Positions 24,488-36,050 of a stretch of 64,000 nucleotides of DNA are shown piece after piece. Under the pieces are notes generated by a model that worked only from the letters and a program-made list of their open reading frames with translations, was not told where the DNA came from and did no database searches. Positions within the stretch are counted from its first letter, which is position 1. Each line of letters begins with the position of its first letter. This DNA comes from Takakia lepidozioides (lineage: Eukaryota > Streptophyta > Takakiopsida > Takakiales > Takakiaceae). A program made the translations under genes and the position numbers. The stretch lies in contig CM060732.1 in assembly GCA_030704615.1 (NCBI GenBank), forward strand, positions 4,030,001-4,094,000, written 5' to 3'.

Positions 24488-27400
24488 TTATGCCGCCTGA
24501 AGGGCGTGGCTCTCCTGAGAGACCTCACATCCAGACCGCGGCGGAAGTTGAAAGCTCTGTACTACGGACGACGGCCATCTCTCGCATGGCCAAACTGAAG
24601 CTCCAGCAGGAGATTCCAGTGTCTTGCTCACAACCCGCCAACTGAAGCCGAGTACTCTCAGGCAAGCCACTTCTGCTTTCGGTTTGTTCGATTTCTTTTT
24701 TGCTTTCGCTTTGTTACCTCGCTTTGTTTTTGCATCTTCATCCTGGCTTTGCTGGATGAGTGAACTTTAGATAGTTGAGTGAACCTTAGATTGTTTGCAA
24801 TGCGTGTGCAAATCCGGCAGCTCTGGAGAAGGCTGCTTGTGCATGTCATTCTTAGGCAATGGTTGCATTTGTTTTCATTGTTGTTGCATGGCTCTCCATA
24901 CTTCCTAAACTTGTTATGTTTTCATTTTTGCTACATGATTGTTGCTATGGTGGTTGCGCTGCTCGTTGCGATGCTGCTTTTTGCACGATGTTGGTTTTCA
25001 CGATTTTTGTCAATGACAGAGTGACGACGAGCCCGGCACGCTGGTGGTATCATCGACAGCTCCAACTCATCGCATGTTTGAATCGCCCAACTTGGGGCGA
25101 GAGGGCAAACTTAAACCTTTTGTTGGTGGACGGGAGGACTTGCAACGAGATACGACAGAATAGGCATTGGGGAGGTTGGTGCAGGCGGCATGGCAGGTGA
25201 AGGGCGTGAGGACATGAGGACAGCAGATCCGGCAATGGAGGTTGTTCATGCACATGCAGTAGGGCCCGCCCACGCAAAGAAAAAGAAGAAAGCTAAGCAC
25301 ATGCAATCCCCGGCGAGAGAGCAGTCACGGGCTGCGGAGGGGGGAGTGAGCAGTGCGCGCGAGGGTGTCAGTTCGCCTCAATCAAAGGTGGTCGTCCTGG
25401 AGGGCTCCCCTGCTGCTAGCCCTAGTAAGAAACAGAAAGCCCGTGAGAGGGCAAAAGAGAACAGAGAGACAGAATGCTAGCCAGGAGGAAAGAGAAAAGG
25501 CAGCTGAAGAGGCCGGGGTGCCCAAATGACAGATGCCAATGTAAGCGAGGGACCACAGAGACGGTGGATCCCTCAAGACACCACAGAGAGGCAGTAACAC
25601 ACCGGTTAGACCATCGCGGGCAAGAGCAGCCCCCCAATTACCCATACGGTGGAGAGTGGAGGAGAGGAAAGAACACCTGAAAGAGCACGGATTGTGCAAG
25701 TTTCGAGGTGAAGCCAGGGAGAGGGCAGTAGAGACGGAGAGTGCTGGAGGTGGTTTCGCAGGTGGCTGACCCTGTTGAGGAGGACGACATGGAGCTTTCT
25801 GACCAGGATGACATCCTCCGGACATCCCCAGGCCCCAAACCCGGAGCATACAGGCTGGATTTGGCGGTCCTGGTGGGCTGCCGGAAAACCCCTCTGCAGC
25901 AGACGTCATGTCTGAGGCGGATATGAAGTTGGCCGCTGCCAAGATGTTGGAGGCAACCCACAGCAACATGGCAGGTGCTGGGGGGCATGGTGTACCCGGC
26001 CAAGCTTCGAATTCCCCTTTGCCGCTTGGTGTCATTGCAGGTGGTGAGACCTGCCCTCCCAGGCGATATCGACAAGCTGAAATTCTCTTTCCGGGATGGA
26101 TATCGAATGGGGTCTGCCGCGTTTTACGTTTCCATTGAGAACGACCACGGAGCTTCCCGTGCCCACACTTCCGATGAGGTGGACAAATGGGGTCCCCATT
26201 GGCAAACGCGAAATGAGGAGTTCGAGATCGATTGCTAGTGATCCTCTTTTCCAGCACTTGTCCGGTAAGATGTTCTACGTGTGGGACGGCAATCATCGCC
26301 TCCTGGCATGGATGGAGCACATTGCCCAAGCCCACCCCAACGACCTCGATTGGCATTTCGCCGTGGATTGTGTTGTGCTGAAGGTTGCGGGGCCCAAAGA
26401 TCGCAGTCTTCTCAAAGCTGCAATGGCCGACATCAACTCGTAAGCTACAACCCCTCTCGCTTTTGACTTTGAATTTGGAAGTCATTTCATTGCGAATCCT
26501 CATATATGATGAAAATTCCCATTTCAGTATTGTTTGATGGAAATGTGGCACTGCAGGGTGACTGAGAATGCCTTCATTGCCACCAACTTGTCCCATATGC
26601 TCTTCCGAGTGAAGGATGTCGGGAAGCAGGGGGTGCAAGAGTTTGCCAATTCCCTCAGTGCCGACCTCCTGCGCAAGTCGGAGGCAAAGGCAGACAGAAC
26701 CTGGTATAGGCTGAGCGTCGACGCCATGGTGGACTACATATTTCGGGTAAAGCTCCTGACAGTTTTGTTGAGCTAATCTGTCTCTCCCTCCCCCAATAGA
26801 AGAAATTGTGTTGAGCAGGATCTCTAATCTTATGTGCGCATTCTTGACAGACGAAAATACAGCAGGATTTGGCACATGCGCGGAGGTTCTACATGGAGTC
26901 AGAGGAGAAGAATCCAACCCTCCCGGAACTCGAATCGTATGTCAAAGCTGCGGAGGTGAGGGCCCGCATAAAGTACAAGTCGCGGATGGTAAAGTACGTG
27001 GCCATAGCTGATCCCGCCCTTGGTGCCGACTTTCTGGTGGAGGTGGGGAAGCACTACTCTCGCGCTCTGAAGCCCACGATGACATTGGAGAAGCTCCATC
27101 GTCTAGCCACATCCTGTGTGGATGCAACAGAAAAGGTGATACATTCTTAACCAAATTGTGGTGGCAACAACTCCTTTTTGTGGTGTTTGGCGCTTACGAA
27201 TATGCTGGGTGGTTGGACAGACCCGGTGGCTCCAAATCTGGAATGGTTCCCAAAGTACCAGGGACATGTGGAGCTTCCCCAAACCGGACAAACTCTCTGA
27301 CCCCACATTCGACATGTGGATGAACCGCATGACATGGTGGTTTCAGGTACTTCCCCACGCTTCGTTTGGGGCTTCTACTCTAGTAGGGGGTGGATTCATT

Positions 27401-30400
27401 GTATTTTTTGAGGAAAGCGATCTGATGGAATCTCCACAGGTGACGACGAATGCGCAAGAGCAGCTGGACACACAAGCACATCAGTTCAAGATGGAGATAT
27501 CTCCTGCAGCAGAGAGCCTACGTGACTATGTGACGAGGTACTTTCTGCTCTACAAAAACTATTCTTTCGGGAGATAGATGCTCGCCGGAGCCACGAGTTC
27601 ACCGACCAGCCGAACGCGGACAAAGCAGCAATGCGCCTTCTGTACAGGTACATACGCGCTGCCTTTCTTTCAAGTCCTGGCATTTCAGGATGTTAGAGGC
27701 CTCAAGTGGTGTTAGGGAAAATGGCGCCGAATTTCCAGTCAGGGCTCCGAAAATGGCTAAGTCCCTAGACTGGCTGGCCCGGAACTGGAAATTCGGCGCC
27801 ATTTTCCAGTTCCGCCCTATTGCCGTTCAGGGACTTAGCCATTTTCGGGCTAAGTCCCTAGTGGCTGGCCCTGAATGGAAATTCGGCGCCATTTTCCAGT
27901 TAGGCCCTATTGCCGTTCAGGGACTTAGCCATTTTCGGGCTAAGTCCCTAGGGTGGCTGGCCCGAACTGGAAATTCGGCGCCGTTTTCCAGTTCTAGGCC
28001 CTATTGCCGTCCAGGGACTTAGCCATTTTCGGGCTAAGTCCCTAGACTGGCTGGCCCTGAACTGGAAATTCGGCGCCAGGCCCTATTGCCACTTAGCCAT
28101 TTTCGGGCTAAGTCCCTAGAAAATTCGGCGCCCCAGTTAGGCCCTATTGCCGTACTTAGCCATTTTCGGGCCGGCTGGCCCTCGGCGCCGGGCCCCGGGG
28201 CCATTAAAACTTTTCCAGTTCTAGGCCGAGGGACTTAGCCATTTAAGTCCGACGGCGCCATTTTCCAGTTCCCCTATACTTAGCCATTTTTTGGGTCCCT
28301 AGGGTTTTCGGCGCCATGGGGGACAGCATTTCAGGGACCTCATTGTGTTTTTCATGAATGCAGGTACTGCAAGTTCTCCCTTTTGGAGAAAGGTCATCTG
28401 TCTTTCGAGCCACCATTCTTCCTGGCATGGAGGAACCCTGGGGCTGACTCCATGTACACTGACGATATTGTGAAGGAGTGGCATTTGGAACATTTGCGTG
28501 ATTGCCCTTGGTATGTGGACCTTCCGCCCGGCTCGCTCGACCCATCCGAGTTTCAATTGAAGCTGGATGCTGAACGAAACCGAGCTCCGCTGCCTCCGTT
28601 GGGTGCAAAAGAGGCAAAAGCGCTTGCGAACTCCAGGAAAGCGGCAGAGCTTGCTCAGGCAGGAATTCAGGAGAAATTGCATGAGAAGAGTAAAGGTCAA
28701 AGGAAAAGGACAAGGAAACAGGTGACTGCAGTAACACCCAAAAAGAAGAAAACCATCGGGGCATCGGAGGAGGCGCAGGAGGGGACCCAAGAGAGTGACT
28801 CGGACGACGACTTTGTTCAAGGTCCTGCGACTATTGTTGCTCCTACCCAGTCACCGGTCGTCCGGGTTCCCAAGTCAGTTCGGAGTGGGACTGGCTCTGC
28901 CAAGAAGTTGGCATTTGAGGGCGAACCTACACGCCGGTATTCGGCGGTGACGTTTACGCACAGGCCAAAGCTAGAACCTCCAACCATCATCCAATGCGTC
29001 AATGAGAGCTTCCTTGACGCTCTCGCTGCCAGGGCGAAGAAGGTGGCACACAACAAGTCTCTGGCGGAGCAGAAGGGGAAAGCCAAGAAGAGGGCTGGCG
29101 GTATAGAGCCTAAAGACACCCCTGGTTTTGAAGCCATGATGGAATTCTTCACGGCTGTGAGCACGAATTGCAAGAGCACTCGGGGGGGGGGGGTTGAGGT
29201 GGAGAGAGCTTGCGACATGATTCTCCTTGACATTCCAGATGGGGAGCTGCTGGAGGGCCTGGATGGTGTGCCCACCTGGAACAGGTTTACTGAGGACTAC
29301 TGGAAAGCCGGGTTTGGGCTGGCGGGGATGCTTCTGGATGACGGTGGATGTGTGGTTGTCCTTGCCACGAGAGGGAAGACCACAGAGAATGCGGTGGCAA
29401 GGTGGACACCGAAAAGTGTCACCCCGGTCCTCCTCAGAAAATGGTTCTGCATCAGTACGCAGGGGTTGCGAACAGAGGGCCAAAGTGTAAGTTATCAATC
29501 TATTGCATTCACTTCATATTGTGGTGTATGTTAAGTAGACCCTGGAATTGATCCCTTCTTTGTTGGATGTGCAGACATTGGTGTTTGAGGCATATTGCTT
29601 TGTGAAGAGAGGGTCTACGTTCAAATTCCGCAACGACGGTCGTCTTGTTGGTGCCGTTGTGGACCCTGTAACCTACGATGTCCTCTATAAACTATGTGCC
29701 CCACTCTAGTATGCCGAAGGACACAAAGACAGGCAAACCGTGGCGGTACAGCCAGACCCGGAGCCCTGCTTTCATCCAAACCCTCATGGAGACGTGCTCG
29801 GATGTCCAAGGGCGGATTTTGGACCTCACATGCGGCACGGGTAAGCCTTCACGTGCTCAGTTTGTCCCCTGGCCCGATTGCAATTGCATGCCGCAAGCTA
29901 TTAACCGCCCGCTTTGTTCCTCAGGTGCTTCAATGTGGGCAGGGACGTTGTCCGACAGGCATGTGTTCGCCTTCGAGCCAGATACTGCCCTCCACAACTC
30001 GGAACTTGCAGCGGCTGAACGTCTGCCGAAAGAGGAAGAGGGCCTCGGAGGATGAGGAAAAATCCGAGAAGGAGCAGGGGGAGGAAGTTGGGATCGAGGC
30101 CGAGGAGCCCCGGTTTACGAGTGAGTGGTGGCATTGTAAGTTGCCTCCAGATTTCGTGAGGCACCTCCCTCCGCTCTCTTATTTCATTGAAAACCCTTTC
30201 TGGTTGTGCTGGTATTGACATTCTTGAAGTGGATTTGTTCTTACTGTAGGATGCCAAGTACTGCCGGAGGGACGTCTACACCAGAGTTCATGGGCAGGAG
30301 GAACGTGCTTTTTTTTGTCAGGGGGGATTTCATGCCTAGTCCAGAAAGGGAGTACATCCTTCCTACTTATGCTGCCCGGCTTGCTTCGGTGTCCATTAGG

Positions 30401-30700
30401 AGGTGTTCTGAACATAGTCGTGTACAACAGATTTTAGACGAGGCAAGCCTCAAGAAAATGAAGATGAGGGAGGAGGCAGCAGCTATTAGAGCCCGTCGGG
30501 CTCGTAGATTTGTGTTGGATTCTGCTGAGGAAAGTGGGGGAGAAGACGTAGAAGATTCCCAGGAGGTGAGGTGGACAGTCCCCCAAGGAGAGGACGGGAT
30601 TTTTGAGAGGCATAGTGGAACTGATGCATCACAGAGCTCCGAGGACGAGGGGGATGAGGAAGAAGGTGGGGCAAGTTCCTCGGAGGGTGTAGGAGAGTAG
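24488..30700 (+). pseudogene. ParB-like/DNA methyltransferase-like fusion gene, frameshifted copy C
   Basis: Same exon plan as D: exon 1 near 24488-24640; exon 2 ends 26439; then 26557-26746, 26851-27135, 27221-27346, 27440-27648, 28364-29486, 29574-29840, 29925-30120 and 30250-30700. Exons 3 and 4 are exactly D length (190 and 285 bp). The ParB-like signature WDGNHRLLAWMEH is at about 26284-26322; LDIPDG at about 29227; motif I LDLTCGTG at about 29819-29841 plus the next exon. Single-base frame breaks are seen in exon 1 (after YYGRRP), near 26000, near 26230 (TGC TAG), near 27565 and near 29690. The exon 7 segment 28383-29486 is still open. The intron after exon 6 is expanded to 715 bp. Confidence 0.85.
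27710..28330. repeat. Intronic half-palindrome array (copy C)
   Basis: Inside the intron 27649-28363. Repeats combine AAATTCGGCGCC-ATTTTCCAGTT, the inverted pair GGGACTTAGCC / GGCTAAGTCCC around TTTTCGG, and CCTATTGCCGT. There are about seven degenerate rounds. The same pieces form the 18830-19200 block, so one cassette was amplified at two sites of the same element. Confidence 0.8.
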
Positions 30701-30918
30701 TGCCCATTCCGGCTATGACAGTTAGAACACACTTGTATAGTGGCTTGCCACAAAATTTGCAATAAAATGTTGCATTTCAAGTCCACTGGTGCCACATTCC
30801 AACTTCACATGACCCTATTTCCATGCCTCCTAACCCTATTTCTGTGGACTCACAATGGTCTGCTCATGCTTTTTTTTTTTCCGCTCATGCTCATGCCGCT
30901 CATGAAATAGCAGCCCCC

Positions 30919-30926
30919 AAGGCAAG
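30919..30926. repeat. 8-bp target-site duplication of copy C (right)
   Basis: AAGGCAAG, identical to 18583-18590. Copy B sequence resumes immediately after it. Confidence 0.9.
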
Positions 30927-30945
30927 CATGGAGGGCAGCTGGGAC

Positions 30946-33102
30946 GGAAATACGGCACCGCATTTCCGTCCCCATTCTCAGGAAGGTAAGGCTGGATGGC
31001 TCGATTTGCGGCCATCCTATCATGAAGAAAAGGTTGTTTGGCAAGTTCGACGGGAATGCGGTGCCGCACTTCCGTTTCACTGTCCTGTCTGCCAAAGTAA
31101 GTGGTAGCGGGCCTGGAATGCGGCACTGCAATTCCGTCGAAGCTGTCATTAAGAAAACGTACAATGACAGTTCGGACGGAAATGCGGCGCCGCATTTCCC
31201 TTCAACTGCCAAGTACGCAAACTGAAGTGGTCTTCTGGACGGAAATGCGGCACCGCATTTCCGTCCCACCAGAAAGGAAGGGATGGTCCACTATCAGTCC
31301 GGACGGAAATACAGTGGCGCGTTTCCGTCCAAACTCTCGGGAAAGCAATGTTTGGACGGGAATGCGGCACCGCATTTCCATCCGACCACCTGTTCAGGGA
31401 TCGTACAGTTGGAGCCCAGACGGAAATGCGGCACCGCATTTCCGTCCCACCAGGTATTAAGGGATGCTTAGGTGTCAGTCCGGACGGAAATGCGGCACCG
31501 GATTATCATCCCACCATGTATCAAGGATACTTAGGTGTCAGTTAGGACGGAAATGCGGCACCGCATTTCCATCCACAATGGTAGAAAGGCATGGTGCAGT
31601 GGACCCCAAACGGAAATGCGGCGCCGCATTTCCGTCCCACCAGGTGTTAAGGGATGCTTAGGTGTCAGTCTGGACGAAAATGCGGTAACGCATTTCCGTC
31701 TAGACTGTTAAAAATGCATGGTGGAATGGGAGCCTGGACGGAAATGCGGCACCGGATTATCATCCCACCATGTATCAAGGATGCTTAGGTGTCAGTTAGG
31801 ACAGAAATGCGACACCGCATTTCCATCCACAATGGTAGGAAGGCATGGTCCAGTGGGAACCCGGATGGAAATGCGGGGCCGCATTTCCGTCCCACCAGGT
31901 ATAAAGTGATCGGTAGGTGTCAGTCCGGACAAAAATGCGGCAGCGCATTTCCGTCGCCAGGTTCATCCCGCCCACCTCTTTTCCCCAAATGATGATCATC
32001 GTGCAAAGGGGGATGCGAGTCGGGACGGAAATGCGGTGCCACATTTCCGTCTCGACTGCCATCCACCCGTGCTCTTTGAAAGTCGTTTGACAGTGTTTTT
32101 TTTTTATTTCCCTCTAGTCATCCCCGTTGGATGGGAATTGCGGCGCCGCATTTTCAACCACAGGGGGGTAGGGGGGAAATAACCCCTGATTGTTTTTCCT
32201 CTAGTCACCGCCGCTGAATTGAAATGCGGTGCCGCATTTCCAACAACAGAGGGTGGGGGGGGGGGGGGGGGAAGCAACCCTAACTTTAACCGTAAAAAAA
32301 ATTATTTTCTCTTCTCATCGCCGCTGGATTGAAATGCGGCGCCGCATTTCGGCCTATAGGGGGTAGGGAAAAAAAAACCCAAAAAAGTTGTTTTCCTTGT
32401 TTTTCTAGCTCTACCCGTTGGATGGAAATGCGGTGCCGCATTTCTGACCACAAGGGGTGGCGGAAAAAAAAACCAGAACCCTAATTTATTTTTTTCTATA
32501 ATCATCGTCGTTGGATAGAAATGCGGCGCCGCATTTCGAGAAGGCAATGGGTGTATGGCAGGTGGGACGGAAATGCGGTGCCGCATTTCCGTCCCACTGT
32601 CATGGAGGCAAGGGTAACTGGTAGTGGCGACTGAAATGCGGCACCGCATTTCCGTCCCACTGTTATGGAGGCAAGGGTAATTGGTAGTGGGGACGGCCGA
32701 AATGCGGCACCACATTTGCGTCCCCACTATTATGAATGCAAGGTCTTCTGGCAGTCCGGACGGAAATGCGGCACCGCATTTCCGTCCCCACTGTAGTGAA
32801 GGCAAGGTCCTATGGAAGTCCGGACGGAAATGCGGCATTTCCGTCCGTCCCCACTGTAATGATGGCAAGGTCCAATGGCAGTCCGGACGTAAATGCGGCA
32901 CCGCATTTCCGTCCCCAATGTCATGAAGGAAGGGTCTGAGGGCAGTCTGGACGGAAATGCGAAACCGATTTTCCGTCCACACTGTCATGAAGGCAAGGTC
33001 TAATGGCAGTCCGGACGGAAATGCGGCACCGCATTTCCGTCCCCTCTGTCATGAAGGCAAGGGTGTATGGCTGTCCAAATGGATATGCGGTGCGGCATTT
33101 AT
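30946..33102. repeat. Long palindrome array of copy B, 63-64 bp period
   Basis: About 30 palindromes of the ATGCGG-core type. Starts in the first block: 30946, 31053, 31114, 31178, 31241, 31304, 31358, 31422, 31486, 31549, 31612, 31676, 31740, 31803, 31867, 31931, 32027. In the last block: 32569, 32632, 32698, 32762, 32826, 32889, 32953, 33017, 33081. Most intervals are 63 or 64 bp; others are 107, 96, 54, 61 and 66. Between 32100 and 32480 four copies sit in sequence rich in G and A runs. Spacers are partly similar to each other. Confidence 0.9.
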
Positions 33103-33339
33103 GTCCCACTGTCATGAAGGCAACGGTAAGTGGTAGTGGGGACGACCGTCCCCACCGCAAGCTCGAATGGCAGTCCGCCCACCTCATTTCCCCAAAATCC
33201 GCTGAAGGGGTACATGTTGATGGCAACCTGGACGAAAATGCATCGTTGGAGTTCCGTCCCCTTGACATCCACCCATACTCGCTCCTCGGTGGATCAAATT
33301 CGGTGTCAGTCTGCGGCATCCCATATGAGGCAAGTGTTC

Positions 33340-34125
33340 TACAATTCGAGTGATACACAACAACATTGTGGATAGATGATAAGAAGGAACCCAGTTGGGG
33401 CTGTCTCTGCTCCTACTTTCACGGGAAGATTTGTCCATGCAAAGTTTGCGGAGGCGACGACGACTCAGTTCTGGTTCTGTAGGCATGACATTATGACTCG
33501 TGTCTATGGAAAGCCCAAGTACGGCATACAAGCAATGCCAGAGGCTCCCCCGGTGTGGCCGGTGGAACCAGGATACAATATAAGTCAGGTTGAGGCCGAC
33601 GCCCTTACTGCAGCAGAATTTTGAATGGTGCAGCGCACTGACGTCCCCGGACAACCATTTCCGGTTCCACAGCCTCCACCACCGACCCCTATGAGAGCAA
33701 GAACAAACGTACGTGACAACTCTAAGCATCCTACACACCGTTGGGGGAAACCGAAGAGACGGCGACCTCCCTCAAAAGTGAACGAGACAAGGATGGGGAA
33801 TGCACTTGGGATGAACTATACAATCGAGAGCTCAACAGAAGTGCCCCCATCAGGCTTCGGGCGTGTGTATCAGATGGCCACGGCAGGCTCAGTTGTCCGT
33901 AATGAGGTGTACACCATCACCATTTCAGAATTACCCACCTGCAATTGCACCGACTTCCAGATCATGGCGAAGAAGGGGGCATCATACTGCCCTTGCAAGC
34001 ATCTGTACTACGTGTACCTAAAGAGACTCCGGTGTAATTCCACAACTCATCACTTCATACATGCACCAGCGTTGAGCCCTGACGAGATGTACACTCTTCT
34101 GAATATGGATCCAGGGGACCAGTGA
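33340..34125 (+). pseudogene. Truncated transposase, C-terminal third (copy B)
   Basis: Starts abruptly near 33340 and matches D from about residue 940 onward: MIRRNP-GAV-APTFTGRF, FWFCRHDIMT, PGFGRVYQMATAGS-like text, then the SWIM finger CNCTDFQIM-SYCPCKH and a stop at 34123-34125. A TGA at 33622-33624 interrupts the frame. Close identity to D outside the truncation shows that B belongs to the A/D subfamily. The DDE core is absent. Confidence 0.8.
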
Positions 34126-35020
34126 GCTTGGCTTGCGGGGCACAAGACAATGTTACGCCCATCCTTTTCGGAGTTTCAGTTATAGTAGAACTGTACTGCT
34201 GCAAGTACCTCTAACTTTGGCAACAGAAAGGTTTGACTTATGTCTTGTCTACCAGTAACCTATTTTGGTCAAACTAAGATAATACTATGCCATTACCTTC
34301 TGTTTCCACGTGCCTGGATTTATGTTTTTTTTGGGGGTTCTTGTTTTTCTGCTCTCCCAAACTTTGCTTACCTCATTTGACCCGGGCAAGGAAATGCAGC
34401 ACCGCATTTCCAAGTAACGTAGTAGGTACTGGTAGTTGCAGCCTTGGTCATAGTAAGATAATCGCACCGAGTCTTCAGGGCGCCAACCGTCGAGAACACT
34501 GAACTCCTCAGAATTCTCGCACGTGCGAACCGTAATGCGGCACCGCATTTCCCAGTGGAGTGGCAAACCTTTCCCGTAGAATGCAGGAAGAAGCAAGAAT
34601 TTTCAAGCACTGCAGACTATGTTGTTGCATGGGGATCATACAATCGTGACACTTCATTCCAATGTTAGGGCATATAAAACCGCGGAATACTCTATACACG
34701 CTAGTATGCAACGTCCTTTTGCCGTGGTATACTGGATTTCTCATTGCACTGTCAGTTTTTTCCATGAGCAGATTTACAAAACCATGAGCGGAATTGTTAC
34801 TCACGACATATCTTCGCCGCATTATAGGATCTGGAACTTCCAAAAACGGCAATGTCAAATAAAAAACTATTGTTTTAATACTTTTTTAATCTGCCGCATT
34901 TCCAAATTTGGGGAAGTCCGCTCATGAAAACCGCGTGTCTTAAACTTCGGCTCACCGCTCATGCGGCTCATGGCTCATGGCTCATGGCTCATGGTTTCTG
35001 CTCGTGAAATAGTAAATCTC
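34126..35020. other. Non-coding 3-prime region and T-rich terminus of copy B
   Basis: No gene. It holds two isolated ATGCGG-type palindromes (about 34389 and 34530), matching positions in D at about 54309 and 54408 that are now degraded. The end has GCTCATG repeats (34956-35004) and the terminus GAAATAGTAAATCTC. Confidence 0.7.
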
Positions 35021-35295
35021 GCTGGTATGAAATGTTTATGATACTAGTCCAACACTGGTATGTACAAGTGTTTTTCCGCTATCGAGCTGCATCTTAGATA
35101 GACTTACTAAGCCTCCACCCCACATTTTTTTGTTGTACGCGTAGAACTACCGTACTTGCCCATGCTATTCGTCGAGGCTGTGCCGGAATAATTAATATTT
35201 TGTGAAGGAGAGGTTCGGCAGTCTTTCTGGAATTTCTACAGTTCCGGAAGTTATCATGATATATATAAAATAAAAGTCAAAATGTGCCATATGTG

Positions 35296-35400
35296 TGTGA
35301 GTAGCTCAGTGGTAGCAGCAAGTTATTGCAGGAGTAGGTTTGGAGTTTGAATCGCTGGAAATTTTGGCACAGGAAGAGTAATAATTAAAACATTACTTCT
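35296..35400 (+). repeat. Second type of tRNA-derived SINE or tRNA-like fragment
   Basis: Contains GTAGCTCAGTGGTAGC (box A-like, about 35301) and GGAGTTTGAATCGC (box B-like, about 35340), followed by A-rich sequence. It cannot fold as a full tRNA by eye, so it is a SINE head or tRNA pseudogene. Confidence 0.45.
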
Positions 35401-35654
35401 TTTGGTTTGATTATTGTCGGACTGTGTAGGCAGGTACGGTAGTGAATGATTTGATTAGAGAGAGGGGGAAGAGGACTTTTTGCCAAAGCCGAAGTCGCCA
35501 AGTACCCCGTTCATCCAGCTACCCCTTTTTTAATAGTTGGGTTGGCTATCGATGACATCCAGCATGCACCTATGTGGCTTTGAACCCACGGCCACTTGGT
35601 AGACGCAAAGTGTTAGATTAAGAAAAAATGGTTGACTCTTGTCAAAGTGAACAC

Positions 35655-35830
35655 AAGAGTATAACGCCTCCCGAAAGAAGTGTAAATTATGGTGTTTCTT
35701 TGGCCCCAAGGCCTACTACTGCCTTCCGACAGGAAGGGTGGATACCTTTGTGACATGAGTCGATGGATTGAACCCCCAACCACTTCCGAGGTGGTATGTG
35801 CGCCCCACTACAAGTGAGTCACAACTTTTT
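35655..35830 (-). repeat. tRNA-derived SINE copy 2
   Basis: Minus-strand unit related to 14550-14725 and 35878-36050. It shares ACGCCTCCCGAA, CTGCCTTCCG, ACCTTTGTGACA, TTGAACCC-CAACCACTTCCGAGGTGG and the box A region, which here is degraded. Confidence 0.7.
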
Positions 35831-35877
35831 GTCAAAGCAAACTAGGGCTAATAATATTAATAATGATATTTAATATT

Positions 35878-36050
35878 TGACGCCTCCCGAAGGAAGCGTA
35901 AATTATGGTGTCTCTTCATCCCGAAGGGTTACTGCCTTCCGCTAGAAAGGTGGACACCTTTGTGACACCAAAGGTAGATTGAACCCACAACCACTTCCGA
36001 GGTGGTATGTGCCCATTACCACTGGGCTACAACTTGGTTGTCAACTAGGG
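35878..36050 (-). repeat. tRNA-derived SINE copy 3
   Basis: Best preserved of the three copies. The minus strand reads TAGCCCAGTGGTAATGGGC (box A) and GTGGGTTCAATC (box B). Confidence 0.7.

Larger units (their letters stand above)
18591..30918 (+). mobile_element. Giant DNA transposon copy C, complete ends, 12,328 bp
   Basis: Left terminus GAGGTTTGCTATTTC, right terminus GAAATAGCAGCCCCC; these are imperfect inverted repeats followed by ATGAGC/GCTCATG units. Flanked by the exact duplication AAGGCAAG. Contents: half-palindrome array, transposase (minus), palindrome array, ParB-methyltransferase gene (plus). It lacks the small-gene module found in A and D. Proteins and palindrome core differ clearly from A, B and D, so it is a second subfamily. 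Both genes carry frameshifts. Confidence 0.9.
16288..35020 (-). mobile_element. Giant DNA transposon copy B, deleted and interrupted by copy C
   Basis: The left G-rich end GGGGGGCTGCTATTTC starts at 16288 or 16289, with ATGAGCC repeats. The right T-rich end GAAATAGTAAATCTC finishes at 35020. Flanking octamers are GCTGGTAC (16280-16287) and GCTGGTAT (35021-35028), which match at 7 of 8 positions. Removing C and one copy of its duplication leaves about 6.4 kb. Order: small-gene remnant, ParB-methyltransferase remnant (minus), C insertion, palindrome array, 3-prime part of the transposase. It is internally deleted and non-autonomous. Confidence 0.85.

Noticed and set aside
25382-26917. 511-codon minus-strand open frame in copy C
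   Set aside because: It covers several sense exons and introns of the ParB-methyltransferase gene in antisense and has no counterpart in D.
32251-32272. G-run as a telomeric or regulatory G-quadruplex
   Set aside because: A single homopolymer run in the B array; could be slippage or a sequencing artefact, with no repeat pattern around it.
35296-36050. Functional tRNA genes
   Set aside because: Box A and box B are present but the acceptor and anticodon arms do not pair; repeated diverged copies with long tails indicate SINEs.
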